This document shows, piece after piece, positions 8,155 to 16,257 of a DNA stretch of 64,000 nt. Source of the DNA: Citreimonas salinaria (GTDB taxonomy: Bacteria > Pseudomonadota > Alphaproteobacteria > Rhodobacterales > Rhodobacteraceae); the NCBI RefSeq assembly GCF_900107235.1, contig NZ_FNPF01000001.1, forward strand, positions 186,001 to 250,000, written 5' to 3'. The notes under the pieces are model-generated. The model made no database searches and had not been told where the DNA came from. It saw only the letters and a list, made by a program, of their open reading frames with translations. The position numbers and the translations under genes were made by a program. The first letter of the stretch is position 1. Every line of letters starts with the position of its first letter.

Positions 8155-9091
8155 GCGTAGGCTGATCCTGCTGGCGCTGGCTCTGGCGGGCGTATCCGCG
8201 CTGTTCATCCTGTGGAACCTGCGCGCGCCGATGGGATTCATCCTGTCCCTGCGGCTGGTGAAGCTTGCGTCGCTGTGCATCGTCGGGGCGGCCATCGGCA
8301 CCGCGACGGTGCTGTTCCAGACGGTGGCCGCGAACCGGCTGCTCACGCCGGGGATTGTCGGTTTTGACGCGCTGTTCGTGTTCATCCAGACCATGCTGGT
8401 CCTGACCCTGGGGGCTGCCGGCTTCGCGACGCTGCCGGTGCTGGCACAGTTCGGGCTGGAAACGCTGGTCCTTGTCGTCGCGGCGCTGGCCCTGTTCGGC
8501 GCCTTGCTGCGCAAGGGGTCCGACGACATCCTGCGCCTCGTGCTCACCGGCGTGATCCTCGGCGTGCTGTTGCGCGGGCTGGCCGGGCTGGCGCAACGGC
8601 TGCTCGACCCGTCGGAATTCGCCATCGTCCAGCAAGCCAGTTTCGCGACCTTCGGCGCCGTCGACCGGGCGCAGCTGGCGATCGCGGCAGCCGTCCTGGC
8701 GCTGAGCGTCGTGGCGGCGCTGCGCCTTGCGCGGCTTCTGGATGTGGCGGCGCTGGGACGCGGCACGGCGCTGTCGCTGGGGCTGGACTTCGACCGCGTC
8801 ATCTTTGCCGCCCTCGGGGTGGTGGCACTGTTGGTCGCGGTCTCGATGGCGCTTGTCGGGCCGATAACGTTCCTCGGGCTTCTCGCGGCCAGCCTGGCCC
8901 ACGCGATCCTGCCCACCTGGCGCCACGCGCTGCTGCTGCCCGGCGCGGCGCTGATCGGGGCGATCATCCTCGTCTCGGGGCAGTTCGTGTTCGAGCGTCT
9001 GCTGGGCCTGCAATCCACGCTGACGGTGATCGTCGAGTTCCTCGGCGGCCTGCTGTTCCTCTTCCTCGTGCTTCGGAGGTCCCGCTCATGA
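8147..9091 (+). CDS. Iron-siderophore ABC transporter permease 2 (FecCD family)
   Basis: A 314-residue membrane protein, the partner of the preceding permease. The stretch TVLFQTVAANRLLTPGIVGFDALFV is the conserved FecCD loop and GPITFLGLLAASLAHAI matches the cytoplasmic coupling region. The start lies inside the previous gene (8-nt overlap), and the stop overlaps the ATPase start as ATGA. Confidence 0.86.
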   Translation: MAERRLILLALALAGVSALFILWNLRAPMGFILSLRLVKLASLCIVGAAIGTATVLFQTVAANRLLTPGIVGFDALFVFIQTMLVLTLGAAGFATLPVLAQFGLETLVLVVAALALFGALLRKGSDDILRLVLTGVILGVLLRGLAGLAQRLLDPSEFAIVQQASFATFGAVDRAQLAIAAAVLALSVVAALRLARLLDVAALGRGTALSLGLDFDRVIFAALGVVALLVAVSMALVGPITFLGLLAASLAHAILPTWRHALLLPGAALIGAIILVSGQFVFERLLGLQSTLTVIVEFLGGLLFLFLVLRRSRS

Positions 9092-9849
9092 TCCGACTGG
9101 ACGACGTATCGGTCGAGAAATCCGGCAGCCGAATCCTGTCTGACGTGTCGCTTGCCTTCGGCCAGGGCGGCATCACCGCGCTGATCGGGCCGAACGGTGC
9201 GGGCAAGTCCACGCTGCTGCACACCATAGCGGGGCTGATCGCCCCGGCACGGGGAAGGGTCGAGGTCGAGGGCGTCGACATCACCCGCGCGCGGCCGCCG
9301 GAACGCGCCCACCGCCTTGCGCTGCTGGCGCAGAACGAGCGGGTGACCGCGCGCCTGACGGTGCGCGAACTGGTGGGCTTCGGCCGCTGGCCGCATCACA
9401 GGGGTCGCCCACGCGAGGTCGACCGCCGGATGATCGCCGAGGCACTCGACACCTTCGACCTGACCACTCTGGCGGAAAGGCAGCTCGACGCGCTGTCGGG
9501 CGGGCAGCGGCAACGCGCCTTCGTGGCGATGGCCTGGGCGCAGGAGACGCCGTGGCTGCTGCTGGACGAGCCGCTTTCCGCGCTCGATCCGCGCCACGCC
9601 CGCGACATCATGGACCGTCTCCACGCCCTCACGCGGCCCGGTGCGGCGCGGCGCAGCGTGGTGATCGTCCTGCACGACCTTGGGGTTGCGGCGCGCTATG
9701 CCGACCGGATCGTCGCGCTGAAGGACGGGCGGCTGGTGGTCTCGGGACCGCGCGTCCTGACCATGACCGGCGCGATGCTGAGCGACCTGTTCGAGACCGG
9801 CCTGACGATCGAGCGGGTGGCCGGGCGTGACGTCGTGGTTCCGGCATGA
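9088..9849 (+). CDS. Iron-siderophore ABC transporter ATP-binding protein
   Basis: A 253-residue ATPase with Walker A GPNGAGKST near residue 33, Q-loop LLAQNERVTARLTVREL, signature LSGGQRQRAFVAMAWAQ near residue 138, Walker B WLLLDEPLSALD, and the switch His in VIVLHDLG. This is the FecE/YclP type. ATGA overlap with the second permease indicates coupling. A 207-nt gap then separates it from the receptor gene. Confidence 0.87.
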   Translation: MIRLDDVSVEKSGSRILSDVSLAFGQGGITALIGPNGAGKSTLLHTIAGLIAPARGRVEVEGVDITRARPPERAHRLALLAQNERVTARLTVRELVGFGRWPHHRGRPREVDRRMIAEALDTFDLTTLAERQLDALSGGQRQRAFVAMAWAQETPWLLLDEPLSALDPRHARDIMDRLHALTRPGAARRSVVIVLHDLGVAARYADRIVALKDGRLVVSGPRVLTMTGAMLSDLFETGLTIERVAGRDVVVPA

Positions 9850-10056
9850 TCGCGGCCGGATGGTCATTCACTTGCGTTGAAGCTGCCTCATTCAAATCCG
9901 GCCTGCGTCATCCGCTTCATCGGTGCCGCGCGTACGATCCACGTGACTCATCGGCCACTTGTGCCGCCTGAGTGTTTCTGTCAGGTAGCGGCTCGAGGCA
10001 GCGACGAACCCTTCCCAGCCACCCGAAACCGGAACAACGACCTCGGGGGACGTGGG
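9850..10056. other. Intergenic region before the TonB-dependent receptor
   Basis: It holds no gene. A short inverted repeat TTGAA (9877-9881) / TTCAA (9891-9895) could be a promoter-proximal site. The run GGGGGA (10045-10050) is the ribosome-binding site of the receptor gene. The gap suggests the receptor has its own promoter. Confidence 0.35.
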
Positions 10057-12039
10057 ATGAAAGCATACGGAATTTTCGCGGCTATGACGGCTGGGCTGTT
10101 GCCCGTCGCGGCCTTGGCACAAGATCAGGACGACGAAGTATTCCTCGGCACGATCGTCCTGGAGTATCCGACCGTGCCGGGCCTTGGCGAAGAGACGATC
10201 TCGGTAACCAGCGACGGGATCGCGCTCAGCAACCCGGCCGACCTGTCCGAACTCTTCGTTGCCGAGCCGACGATCGCGGTCGGCAGCTCGATCCCGATGT
10301 CGCAGAAGGTCTATGTGAACGGCATTGAGGAGAACAACCTCGCCATTTCCATCGACGGCGCGCGGCAGAACAACAAGATCTTCCACCACAACACCACGAC
10401 GCTGATCGACCCCGCCCTGCTCAAGGCGGTCCGGATCGATCCCGGCGTGGCACCGGCGGATGCCGGCCCCGGCGCGCTTGGCGGTGCGCTGGCCTACGAG
10501 ACGAAGGATGCGGCGGACCTGCTGGCGCCGGGCGACACGTTCGGCGGACGCTACAAGTTCGAATACGACTCCAACGGCGACGTCCGGTCGAACAGCGTCT
10601 CGCTTTACGGAACCGGGGGCCGGGTCGAGTATCTCGGATTCCTGAAATACGCCACCGGCGACCTGCGCGAGGACGGCGACGGCGAGACCATCGTCGGATC
10701 GGGAACCGACGTCTTGAGCGGGTTGGGCAAGATGGCCTACCAGACGGCAACCGGCAGCCGGTTCGAACTCTCCTACGAGCGCGTCACTGACGACGAGGCA
10801 CGGCCCTACAGGGCAAACATCGGAACGATCATCGGCGGCCGGCCCGTTCCGGCAACGCGTCCCTACGAGCTCGAGCGCACCAACGTCGTCTTCAGCTACA
10901 CCAAGACGGCGCCCACCGCGACCTGGGACCCGACGATCCGGCTGGCCTATAGCGGGACCGAGTTGTTCAACGACGAAAGCGCCCTCAGCACGATGCAGAC
11001 GATCCGCGGCGAGACGACGAGCTTCAGCGGAGAAGCCTCGAACCGGTTCGTCCTGGGGTGGGGCACGCTCAACGCGGGCGTCGACTTCTATTCCGACCGC
11101 GCCTCGATCGACTACACCTATCTTCCGAACGCGGCCTTCGACGAGGAGGCCCGGGAGAAACTGAAGAACCTCGGCGTCTTCGCGCAGATGCGCACGAACC
11201 CGACGGAGATGTCGAAGCTGTCCTTCGGTTTGCGCGCGGACTTTCAGGAATTCACGGGGGTCGACGGCTCGAAGCAGTCCGAAGCCGGTCTTTCAGCCAA
11301 TATATCCGGCGAAGTCTCGATCACCGACCGATTTTCGCTCAGCGGCGGCTACAGCCACATCTGGGGCGGTCTCGAACTGGCCGAGAACTACATCATGAAC
11401 CCGGCCTGGACCTATCCGGAAGACGGGCTGGAAGAGACCACGGCGGACAACATCTACGTCGCGGCGAGCTACGATGTCGGGAACTGGGCGGTCGACGGCA
11501 AGGTCTTCGCGACCCAAATCGACAACGCGCGCGCGGCAGGCTACGGCGGCGGACCGGGCCTGACCACCGACGTCGAGACGCGCGGGTTCGAACTCGGTCT
11601 CGGGACGGGCTGGGACGGCGGCTTCTTCCGCGCCGGCTTTGCCCGCGTCGACACAGAGGTCGACGGCCGCAACGCGGATTCCTACACCGGCAACTACCTG
11701 ACGATGCCGATGGGGGATTTCCTGACATTCCAGACCGCGCACCGCCTCGGCAACGGCATTCTTGTCGGTGGCGATGCTCAGGTGGCCTTCGATTACGATG
11801 ACACCTACGACCCGGCAACCGGGGGCCAAGGACCCGAACTGCCCGGCTACACCGTCGTCAATGCGTTCGCGGAATACTCTCCTGGAAAGATCGGCGACCT
11901 GACCCTGCGGGCGGAAATCAACAACCTTTTCGATGAATCCTATGCCAGTCGCGCGACGTACGGGCAGGAATTCGACACGGTCGTGCCCCTCAGGGAACCG
12001 GGCCGTTCCGTCCGCCTGAGCGCAGAAATCGTTTTCTGA
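10057..12039 (+). CDS. TonB-dependent outer-membrane receptor (iron/siderophore or heme type)
   Basis: A 660-residue outer-membrane receptor. A signal peptide of about 22 residues (ending AALAQ) is followed by a TonB-box-like segment (EVFLGTIVLE) and a plug domain to about residue 160 containing SIDGARQNNKIFHHNTTTL and DAGPGALGGALAYETKD. The barrel then ends in the expected C-terminal strand with a final Phe (RLSAEIVF). The GPGALGG plug motif also occurs in heme/haemoglobin receptors, so the ligand may be a siderophore or heme; the neighbouring siderophore importer favours the former. ATG 10057 is chosen for its signal peptide and ribosome-binding site. Confidence 0.85.
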   Translation: MKAYGIFAAMTAGLLPVAALAQDQDDEVFLGTIVLEYPTVPGLGEETISVTSDGIALSNPADLSELFVAEPTIAVGSSIPMSQKVYVNGIEENNLAISIDGARQNNKIFHHNTTTLIDPALLKAVRIDPGVAPADAGPGALGGALAYETKDAADLLAPGDTFGGRYKFEYDSNGDVRSNSVSLYGTGGRVEYLGFLKYATGDLREDGDGETIVGSGTDVLSGLGKMAYQTATGSRFELSYERVTDDEARPYRANIGTIIGGRPVPATRPYELERTNVVFSYTKTAPTATWDPTIRLAYSGTELFNDESALSTMQTIRGETTSFSGEASNRFVLGWGTLNAGVDFYSDRASIDYTYLPNAAFDEEAREKLKNLGVFAQMRTNPTEMSKLSFGLRADFQEFTGVDGSKQSEAGLSANISGEVSITDRFSLSGGYSHIWGGLELAENYIMNPAWTYPEDGLEETTADNIYVAASYDVGNWAVDGKVFATQIDNARAAGYGGGPGLTTDVETRGFELGLGTGWDGGFFRAGFARVDTEVDGRNADSYTGNYLTMPMGDFLTFQTAHRLGNGILVGGDAQVAFDYDDTYDPATGGQGPELPGYTVVNAFAEYSPGKIGDLTLRAEINNLFDESYASRATYGQEFDTVVPLREPGRSVRLSAEIVF

Positions 12040-12084
12040 AAGCGCCGTCGTGGCAATACGAACCCGCCTCGAAAGCGAACGCGG

Positions 12085-12135
12085 GGTGGATGCATCCGAC
12101 TGCTCACAGCACCTGACGGGCGCAGTGCATCCACC
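12085..12135. terminator. Inverted repeat between convergent genes
   Basis: A perfect 10-bp inverted repeat (GGTGGATGCA at 12085-12094 and its complement at 12126-12135) lies between the receptor gene and the convergent cyclo-ligase gene, directly against the latter's stop. It may serve as a two-way terminator, although the 31-nt loop is long. Confidence 0.4.
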
Positions 12136-12786
12136 TTATCGTTTCAGATGCGTCCCGTCCGACAGAAGCACCTCATCCATCGGCACGTCCCAGGGCATCG
12201 GGAAGATGGTCGGAAGCGAACACCCCGCGAACCCGACGCCGACGATCCGCACGCGCGGCTTCATCCGCACCAGCGTCCTGTCGTAATAGCCGCCTCCGTT
12301 CCCGAGGCGGTAGAGCGCCTCGTCCACCCCCACGAGGGGCGCGATGACGATTTCGGGCACGCCGGCCTCTCCATCTTCCGGCACGGGAATGTTCCAGAAG
12401 CCGCGGGACATCCGGCAGTCCGGCGACCACGTGTGAAAGGCCAGAGGCGCCCGTTCCTCGACCATGACCGGAAGCAGCACCCGCGACCCGGCATCATGGG
12501 CCGCTGACATCCAGGCGCGCAGATCCGGCTCGCCCCGGATAGGCCAGTAGACCGCTATGGCCAGCCCGGGCGCTGGGGTGATGATCCTGTCGAGACCATC
12601 GATGAGGGCGGCCGTTTCCTTTTTCCGGCGCTCTGAAGGAAGGGTGCGCGCCGCCAGCAGCCGCGCCCGCTCGGCCCGCCGGAACCGCGCCACGTCCCGT
12701 GCCGCCTCGGGGTCGACCGGATGCCCGTCCACAAGGAGATGGGCAAAGCAGGGTGTCGTGCCGCCGTCGCTCTCGTCGTCCGTCAT
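12136..12786 (-). CDS. 5-formyltetrahydrofolate cyclo-ligase
   Basis: A 216-residue enzyme that converts 5-formyl-THF to 5,10-methenyl-THF with ATP. Hallmarks are a basic N-terminal helix (RFRRAERARLLAARTL), the substrate loop AVYWPIRGEPDLR, and the nucleotide-binding motif YRLGNGGGYYDR near residue 170. The N-terminal 35 residues before the first helix are slightly longer than usual, so a later start is possible. The ribosome-binding site at ATG 12786 is weak. It is divergent from the ubiquinone/NnrS cluster and may share the regulatory region at 12787-13020. Confidence 0.85.
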   Translation of the reverse strand: MTDDESDGGTTPCFAHLLVDGHPVDPEAARDVARFRRAERARLLAARTLPSERRKKETAALIDGLDRIITPAPGLAIAVYWPIRGEPDLRAWMSAAHDAGSRVLLPVMVEERAPLAFHTWSPDCRMSRGFWNIPVPEDGEAGVPEIVIAPLVGVDEALYRLGNGGGYYDRTLVRMKPRVRIVGVGFAGCSLPTIFPMPWDVPMDEVLLSDGTHLKR

Positions 12787-12955
12787 CGGGATGTGTCCGT
12801 CGGTTCTTCGTGCCCGAGGCAGGGTACCGAAGCCCCCCGTGAAGACAATGGCATAGCCTGCGCAAGAGGCCGCGGGCCGTCGATCGGTGAAGGACCTGAG
12901 GCGCAACGTCGCGGTCCCGACTTGGCTGTTGAAGTCCCTTCGGCGGGTGATATGC

Positions 12956-12968
12956 GTATTTGAAATAC
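12956..12968. promoter_or_regulatory. NsrR-like inverted repeat upstream of the DUF2478-ubiTUV-nnrS cluster
   Basis: The perfect 6-1-6 palindrome GTATTT-G-AAATAC agrees with the half-site pattern known for NsrR (an inverted repeat of a YATTT-type half). A second, similar site lies at 17951-17965 in front of the NsrR-like gene. It sits 53 nt before the small ORF that starts the operon. I infer NO-responsive control. No clear FNR box is seen. Confidence 0.45.
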
Positions 12969-13020
12969 CAATTGACGCGGCGCGCGCGGAACCGGGCGAA
13001 AGCCTTGGAAGGGACACGAG

Positions 13021-13158
13021 ATGAAGGATGCTCTCGAACCAGCCGGGGATGCCGATGCGTCGTCGAGGACCGCCGCCCTCACCGGACTATCCGGCCGCGC
13101 AGGTCATACCGGAGACCGAGACGCGGTTTTCCCGGTTCGGATCGAGGTGAGACCATGA
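13021..13158 (+). CDS. Small ORF (45 aa) coupled to the DUF2478 gene
   Basis: A 45-residue ORF (starts MKDALEPAGDADASS) with a good ribosome-binding site, AAGGGA at 13009-13014, six nt before ATG. Its TGA overlaps the ATG of the DUF2478 gene (ATGA at 13155-13158), the arrangement of translationally coupled genes. The product has no membrane segment and no motif I recognise. It may be a real small protein or a leader ORF that sets translation of the operon. Evidence is only the signals and position. Confidence 0.45.
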   Translation: MKDALEPAGDADASSRTAALTGLSGRAGHTGDRDAVFPVRIEVRP

Positions 13159-13748
13159 TGCGGCTTGCGAGCGTGACAGGGCAGGAACGCGGCGCGACGG
13201 ACAAGCTTTTGGCCGCCGTTGCCGACCGGCTGGCGCAAGACGGGGTCCGGCTGGCGGGCGCGCTGCGCCCGAGCCGGAACGAAGCGGCGGTCGGGCACTG
13301 CGACAGCGACCTGTGGCTTCTGCCGGAAGGACCGCTGGTGCGGATCACGCAAGATCTCGGCACCTGCTCCGGCGCCTGCCGGATGGATGCGGGCGCTCTG
13401 GAAGTGGCGGTCGGGATGGTCACATCGCGCGTACAGGCGGGCGAAGCGGACCTCGTGCTGCTCAACAAGTTCGGCCTGAGCGAAGCCGAGGGGCGCGGCT
13501 TCCGCGCCTTGATCGCCGAGGCGCTCGATCGCGGCGTGCCGGTCCTGATCGGCGTCTCCGACACCCATCGTACGGCCTTCGAGCGCTTTGCCGGGGACAT
13601 GGCCGCCCACCTGCCGCCGGACGAGGACGCGCTTTTAGCCTGGTGCCGGTCGGCTGTCGCACCCGACGCGACCCCGACAGGGGCGCGCATGCGCGACCCT
13701 GATGGCATCCCGACCGGCATGCGCGCGACCAGGGCGGAGACGACGTGA
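13155..13748 (+). CDS. DUF2478 family protein
   Basis: A 197-residue protein of the DUF2478 family, whose biochemical role is not established. Conserved features are LAGALRPSRNE near residue 34, ITQDLGTCSGACRMDAGAL with two close Cys near residue 75, and DLVLLNKFG, which resembles a nucleotide-binding Walker B/Asn-Lys region. Two adjacent ATGs (13155, 13158) are possible, with GAGGTGAG upstream. It overlaps the small ORF before it and ends just before ubiT. Such genes are often found near molybdenum and anaerobic respiration genes, which fits this operon. Confidence 0.7.
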   Translation: MMRLASVTGQERGATDKLLAAVADRLAQDGVRLAGALRPSRNEAAVGHCDSDLWLLPEGPLVRITQDLGTCSGACRMDAGALEVAVGMVTSRVQAGEADLVLLNKFGLSEAEGRGFRALIAEALDRGVPVLIGVSDTHRTAFERFAGDMAAHLPPDEDALLAWCRSAVAPDATPTGARMRDPDGIPTGMRATRAETT

Positions 13749-13759
13749 AGGAACCGGAC

Positions 13760-14287
13760 ATGAGCATCACCACCACCCCCTCGGCGCCAATACGGCCGGG
13801 CGAGCGGCCGATGGCCCGGCTGGCCTGCCTTGCCGTCCAGCCGATCCTGTCCCGCGTGGTCCGCCGGATCGCCGATCGCCATCCATCGCTTTTTGCGCGG
13901 CTGGGGCCGCACCGAGAAACCGACTTCCTGATCGACCCCTTGGAACTGCCGTTCGCCCTGCACCTGCGCCCAGACCCTCAGGCGCTGGTCTTCCGCGCCG
14001 TGCCGCGCGAAGCCGCGCCCAGGGCGGGCGCCACGATCCGCGGCAGGTTCCTGCTGCTGCTGGAGCTGATCGACGCCGAAGAGGACGGCGACGCGGCCTT
14101 CTTCTCGCGCGATCTGGAGGTGTCCGGCGACACCGAGGCAGTCGTTCGGCTGCGCAACGCGCTCGACGACATGGACGGCTCGCTGGCCGAGGAAACAGCC
14201 GCCATGCTCGGCCCGCCCGGCCGGGCGATCCTGGCGCGTCTGCGGCGGGCCTATCTCACCGATGCGAAAGGACACGAAAGCGCATGA
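13760..14287 (+). CDS. ubiT: SCP2-domain ubiquinone biosynthesis protein UbiT
   Basis: A 175-residue SCP2-like lipid-binding protein. The stretches LFARLGPHRETDFLIDPLELPFALHLRPD and GATIRGRFLLLLELIDAEEDGDAAFFSRDLEVSGDTEAVVRLRNALDD (shown in part) give the SCP2 fold of UbiT, the accessory protein of oxygen-independent ubiquinone synthesis with UbiU and UbiV. ATG 13760 has AAGGA at 13748-13752; an upstream GTG (13745) is less likely. Its stop overlaps the ubiU start by 4 nt. Family knowledge: UbiT is thought to carry prenylated intermediates. Confidence 0.82.
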   Translation: MSITTTPSAPIRPGERPMARLACLAVQPILSRVVRRIADRHPSLFARLGPHRETDFLIDPLELPFALHLRPDPQALVFRAVPREAAPRAGATIRGRFLLLLELIDAEEDGDAAFFSRDLEVSGDTEAVVRLRNALDDMDGSLAEETAAMLGPPGRAILARLRRAYLTDAKGHESA

Positions 14288-15282
14288 GCCTTGCCGAACT
14301 GATCTGTCCGGCGGGTACGCCGGCCGCGCTGCGCACCGCCGTGGATGCGGGCGCCGACGCCGTCTATTGCGGGTTCCAGGACGCGACCAACGCGCGGAAT
14401 TTTCCAGGACTGAACTTCACCCCCGAGGAGCTGGCCGAGGCGGTGGGCTACGCCCATGCGAATGGCACGAAGGTGCTGCTCGCGCTGAACACCTATCCGC
14501 CGGCGGGCAAGGTCGATCTCTGGCGGCAGGCGGCCGACGCCGGTGCGCGCATGGGCGTCGACGCCTTCATCGTCGCCGACATGGGCGTGGCCGACTACAT
14601 CGCGCGCACCCATCCGGACGTCCGCCTGCATCTTTCGGTGCAGGCCGCGGCCTCGAGCCCCGAGGCGATCCGCTACTACTGCGAGAATTTCGGCGTCAGG
14701 CGCGTGGTCCTGCCCCGCATCCTGACCATTCCCGAAATCCGTCAGCTACGCACCGAGATCCCCTGCGAGATCGAGACCTTCATCTTTGGCAACCACGGCC
14801 TCATGGTCGAGGGGCGCTGCAGCCTCACAAATTACCTGACGGGCCAGTCGACCAACATGGACGGCGTGTGCTCGCCCGCCTCGGACGTGGATTACACCCG
14901 CCACGGGGACGGGTCGATGTCCTCGCAGCTCGCCGGCTTCACCATCGACCGCTTCGCGCCCGACGAGAAGGCCGGCTACCCCACGATCTGCAAGGGGCGC
15001 TACACCGCGCCGCATCGCTCCGAGGGCTACTACGCCTTCGAGGAGCCGGTGAGTCTGAACCTGTCGCGGCTGCTGCCCGAACTGATCGAGGCGGGCGTGC
15101 ACGCCTTCAAGATCGAGGGGCGGCAGCGGTCGAAAAGCTACGTGCGCAACGTCGTCTCGGCCTTCCGGACCGCCGTGGACGACATACGGGCTGGCCGCCA
15201 GCCCGACATGGCCGACCTCGTCGCGCTGACCGAGGGGCAGAAGCAGACGCAGGGTGCCTTCGAGACGAAGAAATGGCGGTGA
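14284..15282 (+). CDS. ubiU: Anaerobic ubiquinone hydroxylation protein UbiU (U32 peptidase family)
   Basis: A 332-residue U32-family protein starting LAELICPAGTPAALRTAVDAGADAVYCGF, typical of UbiU. UbiU and UbiV form an Fe-S heterodimer needed for O2-independent hydroxylation of ubiquinone precursors. Cys179 (GRC), Cys196 (GVC) and Cys236 (TIC) fit three of the four cluster ligands of the E. coli protein. The position of the first ligand, in FGNHGLMVEGRC, appears to be Gly172 instead of Cys; Cys161 is the nearest alternative. The start overlaps ubiT by 4 nt. Assignment is strong from the ubiT-ubiU-ubiV order. Confidence 0.85.
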   Translation: MSLAELICPAGTPAALRTAVDAGADAVYCGFQDATNARNFPGLNFTPEELAEAVGYAHANGTKVLLALNTYPPAGKVDLWRQAADAGARMGVDAFIVADMGVADYIARTHPDVRLHLSVQAAASSPEAIRYYCENFGVRRVVLPRILTIPEIRQLRTEIPCEIETFIFGNHGLMVEGRCSLTNYLTGQSTNMDGVCSPASDVDYTRHGDGSMSSQLAGFTIDRFAPDEKAGYPTICKGRYTAPHRSEGYYAFEEPVSLNLSRLLPELIEAGVHAFKIEGRQRSKSYVRNVVSAFRTAVDDIRAGRQPDMADLVALTEGQKQTQGAFETKKWR

Positions 15283-15287
15283 TCCCC

Positions 15288-16199
15288 ATGACGAAACTGA
15301 CGCTCGGCCCCATCGCCTATCACTGGTCCGCCGAGACCCGGCGAGACTTCTACGCCTGCGTCGCCGACGAGGCTCCGGTCGACGAGGTCTATCTCGGCGA
15401 GGTGATCTGCTCGAAACGCGCGCCCTTCCACGAGGCCGATCTGCCCGCCACCATCGAGCGGCTCGAGCGCGCGGGCAAGACTGTGATCCTGTCGACGCTC
15501 GCCGAGGTGATGCTGAAGCGAGAGCGCAAGGCGACGGCCGACCTCGCCGCGATGGATGCCGCCGAGATCGAGATCAACAACGCGGCAGGCCTGTTTGCGC
15601 GCGGCAAGCGCCCGCACCGGATCGGCCCGTTCATGAACGCCTACAACGAGGCGACGATCGCGTGGATGGCCGGACAGGGCGCGACGCATGTCTGCCTGCC
15701 ATCCGAGATGCCTGCCCCGGCCATCGCCGCCGCCGCGCGGGCGGCACGCGACCTGGGACTGGGCGTCGAGGTGCAGGTCTTCGGCCGCGCCTCGCTTGCC
15801 GTGTCGGCGCGGTGTTACCACGCTCGCGCCCACGGCCGGACCAAGGACAACTGCCAGTTCGTTTGCGAGGACGACCCCGACGGCATGCCGCTTCGGACCC
15901 GCGACGATCGGCCGATCCTGCGGGTGAACGGCATCCAGACCCAGTCCGAAAGCTACGTCGACCTGCTGCCCGAGACCGGGCGGCTGATGGCGGACGGGGT
16001 GACCCACCTGCGCCTGATGCCGCAGGAGGTGGACATGGTCGCGGTGGCCACGCTCTTCCGCGAGGCGCTGGACGGGAAGCTATCGGTCCAAGAGGCCGAC
16101 GCACGCCTCGCGGCGCTGAGCGGCGAAGCGGATCTCAGCAACGGGTTCTACCATGGCGCAGCCGGCTACCGCCGCATTGCCATGGCGGCGCCGACCTGA
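15288..16199 (+). CDS. ubiV: Anaerobic ubiquinone hydroxylation protein UbiV (U32 peptidase family)
   Basis: A 303-residue U32-family protein, the partner of UbiU. It begins MTKLTLGPIAYHWSAETRRDFY, as UbiV proteins do. Cys41 (EVICSKR) and the CX12CX3C group Cys176-Cys189-Cys193 reproduce the four Fe-S ligands known for E. coli UbiV. ATG 15288 lies five nt after the ubiU stop; an in-frame ATG at 15273 would add five residues and overlap ubiU. This is the third gene of the anaerobic ubiquinone set. Confidence 0.86.
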   Translation: MTKLTLGPIAYHWSAETRRDFYACVADEAPVDEVYLGEVICSKRAPFHEADLPATIERLERAGKTVILSTLAEVMLKRERKATADLAAMDAAEIEINNAAGLFARGKRPHRIGPFMNAYNEATIAWMAGQGATHVCLPSEMPAPAIAAAARAARDLGLGVEVQVFGRASLAVSARCYHARAHGRTKDNCQFVCEDDPDGMPLRTRDDRPILRVNGIQTQSESYVDLLPETGRLMADGVTHLRLMPQEVDMVAVATLFREALDGKLSVQEADARLAALSGEADLSNGFYHGAAGYRRIAMAAPT

Positions 16200-16257
16200 A
16201 GAACGCTCGCCGCCGATCGCCGGCGCGTCCCCGCCGCGAACCGCAGGGCGTGTGCCG

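Noticed and set aside
7771-9867. Nearly 700-codon minus-strand frame across the iron permeases and ATPase
   Set aside because: The plus-strand genes have clear motifs and overlaps. The antisense product is low-complexity and lacks start signals.
12787-13020. FNR-type box (TTGAT-N4-ATCAA) searched before the ubiTUV cluster
   Set aside because: No match was found. Only the ATTT-N-AAAT palindrome stands out, which fits NsrR better.
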